From assembly GCA_021780535.1 (NCBI GenBank), contig JAJXYN010000002.1, positions 1 through 26,125 of the forward strand: 26,125 nucleotides of DNA, read 5' to 3'. Both the position numbers and the translations under genes were made by a program. The stretch comes from a bacterium (GTDB lineage Bacteria > Patescibacteria > ABY1 > JAGPKW01). Each line of letters starts with the position of its first letter. The first letter of the stretch is position 1. Positions 1-8,113 of this stretch are shown one piece after another. The notes beneath the pieces are model-generated. The model saw only the letters and a program-made list of their open reading frames with translations, made no database searches and was not told where the DNA came from.

Positions 1-129
1 TATAATCAATGTGTTGCTAAAAATAGCGTGAATGTAAATGGTGGTTGTATTATAAGTAGTCAATGTAAAACAAACATTTGTTATAATGGTATATGTAATG
101 CCACTACAAATAGTATTAACGGGCTATAA
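1..129 (+). CDS. C-terminal end of a Cys-rich, probably exported protein (partial)
   Basis: Frame 1 is open from the window edge to a TAA at 127-129 and gives 42 residues. Five cysteines sit in a short Asn/Ser/Gly-rich segment (QCVAKN, GGCII, SQCK, NICYNG, ICNAT). This resembles the Cys-containing tail of the next gene (NCSS, TSCVN, SGCLW, NCYK), so it may be the end of a related exported pilin-like or surface protein. The start and main domain lie outside the window, so the function cannot be named. It ends 34 nt before the pilin gene on the same strand. Confidence 0.55.
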   Translation, partial: YNQCVAKNSVNVNGGCIISSQCKTNICYNGICNATTNSINGL

Positions 130-163
130 AAAATCATAGAAAAATAATTAAAGTCAATCAAAA

Positions 164-679
164 ATGAAAAATTTTTTAAAATCAATATTTTTTCTATTAA
201 TAACATTTTTATTATTATTATCAATACAAGTAAATGCCGCATCTTCTCTTAGGGATAGACTTGATAATTTAGATGGTGACAATACACACATTCAAACAAT
301 TGTTGGTAATGGTGGTATAAATATAAACACAAGTTTGCCAGTTTTAATTGGGCAAATTATAAAATTAATTTTAGGAATTTTTGGTGTAATATCATTGATT
401 TTTATAATTAGAGCTGGAATCAAATGGGTTGGGTCACAAGGAGATTCAACAAAAATAAAAGAAGCCAGAAAAATAATAACTTCAGGGGTTATAGGTTTAG
501 CAATAATAGCGTCATCTTATGCAATAACAGATTTTGTGATTAAACAAATAACCGTGATTTCTGATTCTGGATCAATAAATACTACTAATTGTTCATCTTT
601 TTCGGATCAAACAAGTTGTGTTAATAGTGGGTGTTTGTGGGGGTATAATGGATTATCTACGATGAATTGCTATAAGTAA
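164..679 (+). CDS. TrbC/VirB2-like type IV secretion pilin family protein
   Basis: The 171-residue protein begins with a hydrophobic signal segment (about residues 4-25, ending near VNAASS). Two further hydrophobic helices follow at about 58-82 and 104-128, separated by a short charged loop (GSQGDSTKIKEARK). The order of signal peptide, helix, G/K-rich loop and helix is that of the small pilin-like proteins common in Patescibacteria (TrbC/VirB2 or T4SS_pilin type). The C-terminal 35 residues add a Cys-rich tail (four Cys) that ordinary members lack, which suggests disulphides outside the membrane. No SD is visible. The next gene starts one base after the stop, so the two are probably co-transcribed. 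Family placement rests on topology and loop pattern. Confidence 0.7.
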   Translation: MKNFLKSIFFLLITFLLLLSIQVNAASSLRDRLDNLDGDNTHIQTIVGNGGININTSLPVLIGQIIKLILGIFGVISLIFIIRAGIKWVGSQGDSTKIKEARKIITSGVIGLAIIASSYAITDFVIKQITVISDSGSINTTNCSSFSDQTSCVNSGCLWGYNGLSTMNCYK

Positions 680-680
680 C

Positions 681-1484
681 ATGACTAATAATTTTATTAA
701 AATTCTAGATATACAAATCTCTACTTTATCAAAGGTAGAGGTTTTAGATTTTATAAAAAGTAATTTGCTAGAAAATAAAAAAACGTTTATTGCAACACCG
801 AACCCAGAATTTTTGCTTGAAGCAAATAAAAATGAGAAGTTTAAAAATATATTAAACAATACAGATTTAAATATTCCAGACGGAATAGGGCTTGTTTATG
901 CATCTAAAATATTAAATACAAACCCGAGAATTAAAGCTAGAATGGCAGGATCAGACTTAACATTGGAAATAATAAAAATAGCAAAAGAACAAAATAAAAA
1001 AATATTTTTATTAGGTGGTAATAGTGTTGAACAATTAGAAACTGTAAAAAGCAAAATAGGAGATGAATCAATTGTTGGATATGATATAGGATTTACAAAA
1101 GAAGAATTCTCATCTATTCTCATCCATTCACATCCTTTCTCATCCAATGAGTACATCACAACAAAAAGCAGTAATTTGATGAGAAAAATAGATAATTCAG
1201 GAGCTAATATTATTTTTGTAGCTTTTGGTGCGCCAAAACAAGAATATTGGATAAGTGAAAATTTAGATAAATTAAAAAATATTAAATTAGCAATAGGTGT
1301 AGGTGGAACTTTTGATTTTATAGCTGAATATAAAAAAAGAGCGCCAATATTTTTTCAAAAGTTAGGATTAGAATGGTTGTTTAGATTAATTATAGAACCA
1401 AAAAGATGGAAAAGAATATTTAACGCCGTGATAATATTCCCAATAAAAGTAATTTCAGAAAAGATTAAAAATAGACACAGGTGA
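681..1484 (+). CDS. WecG/TagA/CpsF family glycosyltransferase (GT26)
   Basis: A GT26 enzyme that transfers a sugar (ManNAc or ManNAcA in characterised members) to a lipid-linked GlcNAc at the inner membrane face during surface polymer synthesis. Family motifs appear in order: TPNPEFLLEA (about residue 39), PDGIGLVYASKIL (about 67), LLGGNSVEQLE (about 111), FVAFGAPKQEYW (about 178) and the basic C-terminal stretch GLEWLFRLIIEPKRWKR (about 231). The 267-residue length is slightly above the usual ~240-250. The excess is an inserted loop near residues 142-165 coded by a CATTCTCATCC-rich repeat. It starts one base after the pilin stop and has no SD. Acceptor and donor cannot be read from the sequence. 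Confidence 0.9.
   Translation: MTNNFIKILDIQISTLSKVEVLDFIKSNLLENKKTFIATPNPEFLLEANKNEKFKNILNNTDLNIPDGIGLVYASKILNTNPRIKARMAGSDLTLEIIKIAKEQNKKIFLLGGNSVEQLETVKSKIGDESIVGYDIGFTKEEFSSILIHSHPFSSNEYITTKSSNLMRKIDNSGANIIFVAFGAPKQEYWISENLDKLKNIKLAIGVGGTFDFIAEYKKRAPIFFQKLGLEWLFRLIIEPKRWKRIFNAVIIFPIKVISEKIKNRHR
1107..1153 (+). repeat. CATTCTCATCC-type degenerate repeat inside the GT26 gene
   Basis: Several units of the type TTCTCATC follow each other here and code the loop HSHPFSSNE. The 14-mer ATTCTCATCCATTC (1116-1129) recurs exactly at 23786-23799 inside another glycosyltransferase gene, and related TCTCATTC units occur at 19429-19476 in a third. All read TCTCAT on the + strand whatever the gene direction. 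Confidence 0.6.
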
Positions 1485-1548
1485 TCGTTATTCTTTGTGA
1501 TCTTTTATTGCTAATTTGAGTATTTTGTTTTAAAATTTATAATTGTAT

Positions 1549-1590
1549 ATTTAAAATTGTTTTTAAATTTTAAATTTTAAATTTTAAATT
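1549..1590. repeat. AT-only tandem repeat upstream of alaS
   Basis: About four tandem copies of a 9-mer TTAAATTTT lie 10-50 nt before the alaS start. The leading 21 nt, TTTAAAATTG followed by TTTTTAAATTT, recur exactly near 11497. Low complexity makes function doubtful; it may be a promoter-proximal AT element. Confidence 0.5.
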
Positions 1591-1599
1591 GTTATTTTA

Positions 1600-3444
1600 A
1601 TGACTTCAAATGAACTTCGCAAAAAATATATAGAATTTTTTAAATCAAAATTACACACAGAAATAAAATCAGCATCTTTAATCCCAGAAAATGATCCTTC
1701 TGTTTTATTTACAACAGCAGGAATGCATCCACTTATTCCGTATTTATTAGGTGAAAAACATCCAGCAGGAAAAAGATTAGTAGATGCTCAAAAATGTATT
1801 AGAACTGGTGATATAGAAGATGTTGGTGATAATAGACATCTTACATTTTTTGAAATGCTTGGGAATTGGTCACTTGGAGATTATTTTAAAAAAGATGCAA
1901 TAAATTGGTCTTTTGAATTTTTAACAGATAAAAATGTAGGGTTAGGTCTTAATCCGTCTAGACTTTATTTTACTGTTTTTAAAGGCGAAAATGGAATTCC
2001 AAGAGATGATGAAGCTATTAAAACATGGCAAGAAGTTTTGTCTAAAAATAATTTACCAAACGGAGTTTCTAATGATGAATCTGTACACGATGATATTAAA
2101 ATTATTCCACTTGGGGTTAATGATAATTTTTGGATAGCTGGAGCTACTGGTCCATGTGGTGGAGATACTGAGATATTTTATGACACAAGACCAGAAGAAG
2201 GAAAATTAGAAGGGAAATTTGAAGATCTAATAAATAACTTTAGAGTTATTGAAATTTGGAATAATGTATTCATGGAATTTAATAAGACAATAGATGGTAA
2301 ATACGAAAAATTAGAAAAGCCAAACGTAGATACGGGTATGGGTCTTGAAAGAACCATTACGGTATTAAATAATGCAGAAACAGTATTTGAAACAGATTCG
2401 TTTACAAATGCTATAAAAAAATTAGAAGAAATTTCTGGGAAGCATTATCAAGACAGAAAGAAAAATTTCAGAATTATTATTGATCATATTAAAACAGCAA
2501 CATTTATACTAGGGGATGATAAAGGTATAACTCCTGGGAATAAAGACCAAAGTTATGTTTTAAGAAAATTAATAAGAAGAGCTGTAAGGTCAATGGATTC
2601 TATATGTGATATAAAAACAATATTTACCCCAGAAATAGCAAGAGTATATATAGAACAATATAAAGAATTTTATCCAGAACTTGAACGAAATAAAGAAAAA
2701 ATATTAGAAGAATTGCAGAAAGAAGAAATTAAATTTAAAGAAACATTGGATCGCGGTATTATAGAATTTGAAAAAATATGGAATGAAATATATGATAAAA
2801 ATAAATTAGACGCAGAGGTTGTTATGTCTGGCGAAAAAGCTTTTTTCCTTTATCAATCCTTTGGTTTTCCTATAGAAGCAACAAAAGATTTATGTTTGGA
2901 AAGAGGTATAAAAGTTGATGAAGTTGGTTTTAACGAAGAGTTAAAAAAACATCAAGAGTCGTCTAAAATTGGTTCAGAACAAAAATTTAAAGGCGGACTA
3001 GCTGATACAGATCCACAAACAATAAAATTACATACAGCTGCCCATATTATGCTTCAAGCGTTAAGAATGGTTTTAGGCGATAATGTGTTTCAAAAAGGAG
3101 CAAATATTACATCAGAAAGATTAAGATTTGATTTTTCTCATCCAGAAAAGATGACCCAAGAGCAAATTGCTAAAGTTGAAGAAATTGTTAATAAACAAAT
3201 TAAAAGAAATTTACCAGTAACAATGGAAGAAATGACAGTAGAAAATGCTGAAAAACAAGGAGCAATGGGCGTATTCAAAGATAAATATGGAGAATTGGTA
3301 AAAGTTTATACAATAGGTGATTTTAGCAAAGAAATATGTGGTGGCCCTCATGTTGGAAACACAAGCGAATTGGGTAATTTTAAAATTCAAAAAGAAGAAA
3401 GTTCATCAGCTGGAGTGAGAAGAATAAAAGCAATATTAGAATAA
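1600..3444 (+). CDS. alaS: Alanine--tRNA ligase, short form without the C-terminal C-Ala domain
   Basis: Charges tRNA-Ala with alanine and clears mischarged Ser/Gly. The class II catalytic core is at the N-terminus (LRKKYIEFFKSK, FTTAGMHPLIPYLLG, then FFEMLGNWSLGDYFK near residues 86-101). The glycine motif DTGMGLERT is near 245. The editing site is complete: HTAAH at 478-482 and CGGPH at 580-584, the HxxxH and CxxxH zinc ligands. The protein stops at 614 residues, right after the editing domain, where E. coli AlaRS has about 876, so the DHHA1/C-Ala oligomerisation domain is absent. The TAA is clean and no remnant follows, so this looks like a natural short form rather than a frameshift. Stand-alone gene, no SD. 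Confidence 0.95.
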   Translation: MTSNELRKKYIEFFKSKLHTEIKSASLIPENDPSVLFTTAGMHPLIPYLLGEKHPAGKRLVDAQKCIRTGDIEDVGDNRHLTFFEMLGNWSLGDYFKKDAINWSFEFLTDKNVGLGLNPSRLYFTVFKGENGIPRDDEAIKTWQEVLSKNNLPNGVSNDESVHDDIKIIPLGVNDNFWIAGATGPCGGDTEIFYDTRPEEGKLEGKFEDLINNFRVIEIWNNVFMEFNKTIDGKYEKLEKPNVDTGMGLERTITVLNNAETVFETDSFTNAIKKLEEISGKHYQDRKKNFRIIIDHIKTATFILGDDKGITPGNKDQSYVLRKLIRRAVRSMDSICDIKTIFTPEIARVYIEQYKEFYPELERNKEKILEELQKEEIKFKETLDRGIIEFEKIWNEIYDKNKLDAEVVMSGEKAFFLYQSFGFPIEATKDLCLERGIKVDEVGFNEELKKHQESSKIGSEQKFKGGLADTDPQTIKLHTAAHIMLQALRMVLGDNVFQKGANITSERLRFDFSHPEKMTQEQIAKVEEIVNKQIKRNLPVTMEEMTVENAEKQGAMGVFKDKYGELVKVYTIGDFSKEICGGPHVGNTSELGNFKIQKEESSSAGVRRIKAILE

Positions 3445-3467
3445 ATTATTACTTTTTTTGCCTAATA

Positions 3468-3496
3468 TTGAATATTGGTTGTATAAATTGTATAAT
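3468..3496 (+). promoter_or_regulatory. sigma70 promoter for hpf
   Basis: TTGAAT (3468-3473), 17 nt spacer, perfect TATAAT (3491-3496), about 65 nt before the hpf start. Confidence 0.6.
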
Positions 3497-3561
3497 GTAA
3501 TTGCAAACAAAGAGCATTTAATTAAGTAATACTAATATAAAATAATTTTTAATATAAAAGT

Positions 3562-3918
3562 ATGAATATAAATTATTACTCAAAAAATTACGAGATAGGC
3601 GATGAAGTAAAAGGATACATTGAAGAAAGATTGGTTAAATTTGAAAAACATGCAAAAGATGCAGATAATATTATTATAAATGTGAAATTAGAAAAAACAA
3701 AACATCAAAACGACGAAGATGCTTTTAATATGTCTGTTGAATTAGAGATAGATGGTAATGGATATTTCGCAGATAAATCATCTTCTACGGTTTTTCAAGT
3801 GTTTGATGAATGTGAAGAAGCAATAAATGCAATAATTAGAAAAGGAAAAGATAAAGATGTTTCAGAAAAAAGAAGAAATGGTGGGATTAAAGATATAGAA
3901 GTAGGGTCAGAATATTAA
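3562..3918 (+). CDS. Ribosome hibernation promoting factor, short HPF/YfiA (RaiA) type
   Basis: Binds the decoding region of the 30S subunit and silences ribosomes in stationary or starved cells. The 118-residue protein fits the S30AE fold: beta strand MNINYYSKNYEI, helix VKGYIEERLVKFEKH, strands IIINVKLEKTK, FNMSVELEI and GNGYFADKSSST, then a helix (FQVFDECEEAINAIIRKGKDK). The C-terminal dimerisation domain of long HPF is missing, so it belongs to the short class. It has its own promoter upstream and a strong terminator directly after the stop, so it is probably a monocistronic unit. No SD is seen before the ATG. Confidence 0.9.
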   Translation: MNINYYSKNYEIGDEVKGYIEERLVKFEKHAKDADNIIINVKLEKTKHQNDEDAFNMSVELEIDGNGYFADKSSSTVFQVFDECEEAINAIIRKGKDKDVSEKRRNGGIKDIEVGSEY

Positions 3919-3928
3919 TTTCTTGTAG

Positions 3929-3952
3929 GGGTGCGATTTATCGCGCCCTTTT
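3929..3952 (+). terminator. Rho-independent terminator after hpf
   Basis: The arms GGGTGCGAT (3929-3937) and ATCGCGCCC (3940-3948) pair with one G-T, followed by TTTT. The GC-rich palindrome stands out from its surroundings and resembles dispersed GTAGGGG-type palindromes seen in other genomes (recollection, not checked). Confidence 0.75.
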
Positions 3953-3982
3953 CTTGTAAAATAAAAAATAAAATAATAATAC

Positions 3983-4411
3983 ATGATTAAAGTAAAAATA
4001 GTAAGAATATCAGAAGATGCAATATTACCAAAATATGCTACAAATCAAGATGCTGGGTGTGATTTATATGGTGTAGAAAACTTTATTTTAAAACCAGAAG
4101 AAAGAGTATCTGTAAAAACTGGTATAAAAATTGAAATTCCTATTGGATATTATGGAAGAATAGCCCCAAGATCAGGATTAGCTTTTAAAAATGGGATAGA
4201 CATATTGGCTGGTGTTGTTGACGCTGGTTTTAGAGGAGAGGTATGTGTTGTTATGATAAATCATGGGGAAGAGGATTTTAAGATAGAAAAAGGTAATAGA
4301 ATAGCTCAAATGATATTTGAAAAGATAGATCAAGCAGAATTTGAAGAAGTAAAAGATTTAAGTATTACAGAGAGAGGTAATGGAGGATTTGGTTCTTCTG
4401 GGATAAAATAA
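3983..4411 (+). CDS. dut: dUTP diphosphatase (trimeric dUTPase)
   Basis: Hydrolyses dUTP to dUMP and pyrophosphate, keeping uracil out of DNA and supplying dTMP synthesis. All five trimeric dUTPase motifs are present in 142 residues: DAGCDL (23-28), PRSGLA (62-67), GVVDAGFRGE (77-86), RIAQMIF (about 105-111) and the glycine-rich tail RGNGGFGSSG. Motif 3 has Phe83 where most enzymes have Tyr (GYRGE), a mild change at the uracil-binding hairpin. No SD is visible. The gene sits between two strong hairpin terminators, so it is probably transcribed alone. Confidence 0.95.
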   Translation: MIKVKIVRISEDAILPKYATNQDAGCDLYGVENFILKPEERVSVKTGIKIEIPIGYYGRIAPRSGLAFKNGIDILAGVVDAGFRGEVCVVMINHGEEDFKIEKGNRIAQMIFEKIDQAEFEEVKDLSITERGNGGFGSSGIK

Positions 4412-4436
4412 AAACGTGGGAAGTCCGCGTTTTTAT
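4410..4436. terminator. Bidirectional terminator after dut
   Basis: Ten-bp stem, AAAAACGTGG (4410-4419) with CCGCGTTTTT (4425-4434), one G-T pair, 5-nt loop. The stem overlaps the dut stop codon. Confidence 0.8.
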
Positions 4437-4525
4437 TTATTTAAAAAGTAGTTATCAACACTTCTAAATAGCGTTAAAATATTGTAAAATATAACCATTA
4501 AAACCTTTATTAAAACCAAAATAAA

Positions 4526-6829
4526 ATGTCAAAAAAGGTAAAAAAAATAATTAAAATAAAGCCAAAATCAGAAGATAAAATCAAAAAGGTTTTATTTAAT
4601 TTTAATACTAAAAATAAAAAAGATTTAACAAGTGTATTAATAAAAAATATAAATTTTAGAATTATTAGTAATAAAATAAATTTATTTAAAGATAAAGCCA
4701 GTATTAATTTATCAAAAATATTAAAACATAAAAATACAAGATTTTTTATTTATAATGTTAAATATTATTTAAAGAAACATATCGTTTTATCTTTTTTAAG
4801 TTTTATAAAAAAAATTGTAATTGCATTAACTAAGACTACTATAAATTTACAACGAAAAAAGTCTAATAGAAAGGAATTTTTTAAAAAGGATAATAGAATT
4901 TTTAAGACAAAAATATTAAATAGAATAAAATATTTTTTTACTCCAGATAATAAATATAATTGGATGCCAGAGTTTAAAGGATTTGTAGCATTAGTGTTAG
5001 CAACTGTTTTTATTATTAATGTCTTGTTTTTTTCTAATCAAATGACGCAAGATTTGTCAAAAGTTGTTGCGACGACAGCTTATGCTAAAGAAGAAATAAT
5101 GTCTGGTATTGATGACGTGAAAACTCTTAATACCGATACGGCAAAAAGTAAATTTTATTTAGCTTTAAATTCTTTTTATAATTTAAATGATGAATTATCC
5201 TTTTTTTCAAAAGTAGGTTTTAATTTTCTTGGTAATTTTACAAACATAAACACAAAAGATATAGAAAGTATTATTGGTAATCTAGAAAATATAAGCCAAG
5301 CTTCTTTAAAGTTTGTTGATGTTGAAGAAAACAATAAGGACAAAAATTTTCTATTTAAAATACAAAAAGCTAATGATTATTTAAATATAATAAATAATAA
5401 TATAAATGATGTTAATAATAAAGTTTCAAATATTAACACTACAATATTACCATTAGAATATAAAAATAAAGTTAATGAATTAAAAAACAAAGTATCTTAT
5501 ATAAATGATTCTTCTAAAAAAATATTACAAACTACAGAATTGTTAAGAAGTGTATTAGGAGAAAATGACAAAAAAAGATATTTATTAATGTTTCAAAATG
5601 CAAATGAAATAAGAGCAACCGGTGGGTTTACAGGAAGTTATGCTTTAGTTGATATTAATAATGGTGATATTGTAAAAACAGAAGTTCCTGGAGGTGGAAT
5701 ATATGACCTTCAAGGTGGCTTTTACAAAGACATAGAACCACCAATGCCGTTGCAGTTATTAACAAATAAATGGGAAATTCAAGATGCTAATTGGTTTTTA
5801 GATTTTCCAAAATCAGCACAAAAAATTAGTAATTTTTTTGAATCGTCTGATAATGGTTCAAGTGTTGATGGAATTATAGCTATAAATTCAAACGCATTAG
5901 CAGATGTGTTAAAATTAACAGGAGATATCTCATTAGATAAATATGGTGTAACATTGACACAATCTAATGTTGTAGATGAAATACAAAATATTATAAAATC
6001 TAATAGATTAAAAACTAACAAACCAAAAGAAATTATAGTAGATTTATTTTCTATAATTAGTAAAAAATTATTTAGTATAGATAATTCAGATATAATTAAT
6101 TCTATTTCACTATTAAATAACATAGTGCAAGATAAGAATATTCTAGCATATTTTAATAATCCATCTGACCAAAAAATAGCAGAAAATTTAGGATTTTCTG
6201 GAGAAATTGCAACTACAAAACAAGATTATCTTTCTATAAATTATTCAAATGTCGGAGCAAGTAAGACAAGTCAAATAATAGAAAGAAATACTATGCAAAA
6301 AATAAAAATATTACCAACAGGAGAAGTGTTTACTTATTTGACAATAAATAATAAATATCCAGTAATTTCAGAAATGAAAGATAGGAATATAGATTTTATT
6401 AGAGTATATACACCACTAGGATCTAAATTAATTTCAGCAAATGGATTTAGTGATGATGTTGTTGTGAAAAATTATATAGACCCATACGGGCAACAAGATA
6501 AAGATTTAAATCCTATAAATGAAGATAAGGTTAAAGATTTAAATACAAATACCATAACATATAATGATGAAGGAAAAACTATATTTGGCAATTTTTTGTA
6601 TTTAGATTCTGGTGATAGTAAAACAATAGAACTAGTTTATAAATTACCATTTAAAGTTGATTACGATAAAATAAAGAAAAACAAAGATTATTCGTATTTA
6701 TTATATATACAGTCTCAGCCTGGGATAAAAAATACAAATTTTGATTTAACAATAGAAACACCAAATAGTATTTTATTATCAAACAAATTTATATTAAATC
6801 AAGATAAAAATATTTTACTAAACAAATAA
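4526..6829 (+). CDS. DUF4012 domain membrane protein
   Basis: A 767-residue protein. The first ~148 residues are strongly basic (Lys/Asn/Ile-rich) and probably cytoplasmic. A single membrane helix follows at about 151-172 (FVALVLATVFIINVLFF), and the rest is probably extracellular. The DUF4012 signature NANEIRATGGFTGSY lies near residue 360, with the family segments DANWFLDFPKSAQKI and DGIIAINSNALADVLKLTG downstream. DUF4012 proteins occur widely in CPR and some Gram-positive bacteria, often near polysaccharide genes, but their biochemical role is not established. It probably heads the group with the S41 protease and FtsQ-like genes, which follow at 18 and 6 nt. The long basic N-terminal tail could bind nucleic acid or phospholipid; that is inference. 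Confidence 0.85.
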   Translation: MSKKVKKIIKIKPKSEDKIKKVLFNFNTKNKKDLTSVLIKNINFRIISNKINLFKDKASINLSKILKHKNTRFFIYNVKYYLKKHIVLSFLSFIKKIVIALTKTTINLQRKKSNRKEFFKKDNRIFKTKILNRIKYFFTPDNKYNWMPEFKGFVALVLATVFIINVLFFSNQMTQDLSKVVATTAYAKEEIMSGIDDVKTLNTDTAKSKFYLALNSFYNLNDELSFFSKVGFNFLGNFTNINTKDIESIIGNLENISQASLKFVDVEENNKDKNFLFKIQKANDYLNIINNNINDVNNKVSNINTTILPLEYKNKVNELKNKVSYINDSSKKILQTTELLRSVLGENDKKRYLLMFQNANEIRATGGFTGSYALVDINNGDIVKTEVPGGGIYDLQGGFYKDIEPPMPLQLLTNKWEIQDANWFLDFPKSAQKISNFFESSDNGSSVDGIIAINSNALADVLKLTGDISLDKYGVTLTQSNVVDEIQNIIKSNRLKTNKPKEIIVDLFSIISKKLFSIDNSDIINSISLLNNIVQDKNILAYFNNPSDQKIAENLGFSGEIATTKQDYLSINYSNVGASKTSQIIERNTMQKIKILPTGEVFTYLTINNKYPVISEMKDRNIDFIRVYTPLGSKLISANGFSDDVVVKNYIDPYGQQDKDLNPINEDKVKDLNTNTITYNDEGKTIFGNFLYLDSGDSKTIELVYKLPFKVDYDKIKKNKDYSYLLYIQSQPGIKNTNFDLTIETPNSILLSNKFILNQDKNILLNK

Positions 6830-6847
6830 ATTCAATAAATTAATAAA

Positions 6848-8107
6848 ATGAATAGTCCTAAAGAATATATAGAAAACAAAATGCAAAAGAAAAAATTAAA
6901 AGAATATTTAAAAAATTATATTTTAGTAATTTTTATAGTCTTTGTATTTTTATCAGGGGTCGTATTGGGTAAGGTAGTATTAATAAGGGGTAATGTACCA
7001 AATACGGGCAATGTTGTTACAAATGAAACAACAAATAAATCAATAGATAGTATTTTTAATGCAAATAAGATAGAAAGCATAATATCTATATTAAAAAGTA
7101 AATATTACGATCCAAGTAAGATTGATGATAAAAAAATGTTTGAAGGAGCTTTAGCTGGGATGGTTTCATCTTTAGGCGATCCTTATACAACATATTTTGA
7201 TAAAGACCTTACAAAATCTTTTAGCGAAGAAATGAGTGGAAGCTTTTCCGGTATTGGTGCAGAAATTGGTATAAAAAATAATATTTTAACAGTAATTGCT
7301 CCATTACCAAACACCCCAGCAGAAAAAGCTGGCATAAAAGCAGGAGATAAAATATTAAAAATAAATAAAGAAGATACTCAAGGCATGTCAACCGATCTTG
7401 CTGTTTCTAAAATAAGAGGAGAAAAGGGGACAGAAGTTGATTTATCAGTTTACAGTCCAACAGATAAAGAACCAAGAGATCTAAAAATATTAAGAGATAA
7501 TATAGTTGTAGAGAGTGTTACTTATGAAAAGAAAAATGACATTGCTATAATTAAAATATCTAGCTTTAATGACAATACATCAAGTAAATTTAAAGAAGTA
7601 GCAAATACTATTGCTGCTGATAAAAGCATTAAAGGAATAGTTTTAGATTTAAGAAATAACCCAGGTGGTTATCTTTCTACTGCCATAGATGTATCAAGCT
7701 ATTGGTTGAATGAAGGAGATGTTGTTGTTTCTGAAAAAAATAGAAATAATGAAACCAAAACTCATAATGCTACTGGATATAATATTTTATCAAAATATAA
7801 AACAGTAGTTTTAATTAATGAAGGATCAGCATCAGCATCAGAAATAGTTTCAGGAGCTTTACATGATCATAATAAAGCAACACTTATTGGTAAAAAAAGT
7901 TTTGGTAAAGGTTCCGTTCAAGAATATCAAGAATTTGATGACAAAACAGCGCTTAAAGTTACGGTTGCAGAATGGTTTACTCCAAATGGGATAAATATAA
8001 ATAAAAACGGGATAAATCCAGATATTGATGTTGATTACACATTAGAAGATTTTAATAATAATAAAGATCCACAAATGGATAAAGCATTTGAGAATATTCT
8101 TAAATAA
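6848..8107 (+). CDS. S41 family C-terminal processing protease (CtpA-like)
   Basis: A membrane-anchored serine protease that trims exported or membrane proteins. Anchor helix at about residues 23-44, then the family segment LGDPYTTYF (about 108), a PDZ domain from SGIGAEIGIKNN to KILKINKED (about 135-180), and the peptidase core with DLRNNPGGYL (about 273-282). The catalytic dyad is present: Ser329 within SASASE (327-332) and Lys354 within FGKGSVQ. Length (419) is normal. It starts 19 nt after the DUF4012 stop and ends 6 nt before the FtsQ-like gene, so the three probably form one transcript. No SD. Confidence 0.93.
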   Translation: MNSPKEYIENKMQKKKLKEYLKNYILVIFIVFVFLSGVVLGKVVLIRGNVPNTGNVVTNETTNKSIDSIFNANKIESIISILKSKYYDPSKIDDKKMFEGALAGMVSSLGDPYTTYFDKDLTKSFSEEMSGSFSGIGAEIGIKNNILTVIAPLPNTPAEKAGIKAGDKILKINKEDTQGMSTDLAVSKIRGEKGTEVDLSVYSPTDKEPRDLKILRDNIVVESVTYEKKNDIAIIKISSFNDNTSSKFKEVANTIAADKSIKGIVLDLRNNPGGYLSTAIDVSSYWLNEGDVVVSEKNRNNETKTHNATGYNILSKYKTVVLINEGSASASEIVSGALHDHNKATLIGKKSFGKGSVQEYQEFDDKTALKVTVAEWFTPNGININKNGINPDIDVDYTLEDFNNNKDPQMDKAFENILK

Positions 8108-8113
8108 TAAAAT

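Noticed and set aside
1484..1512. GTGATC repeated twice after the GT26 gene as a terminator
   Set aside because: The copies are direct, not inverted, so they do not form a stem.
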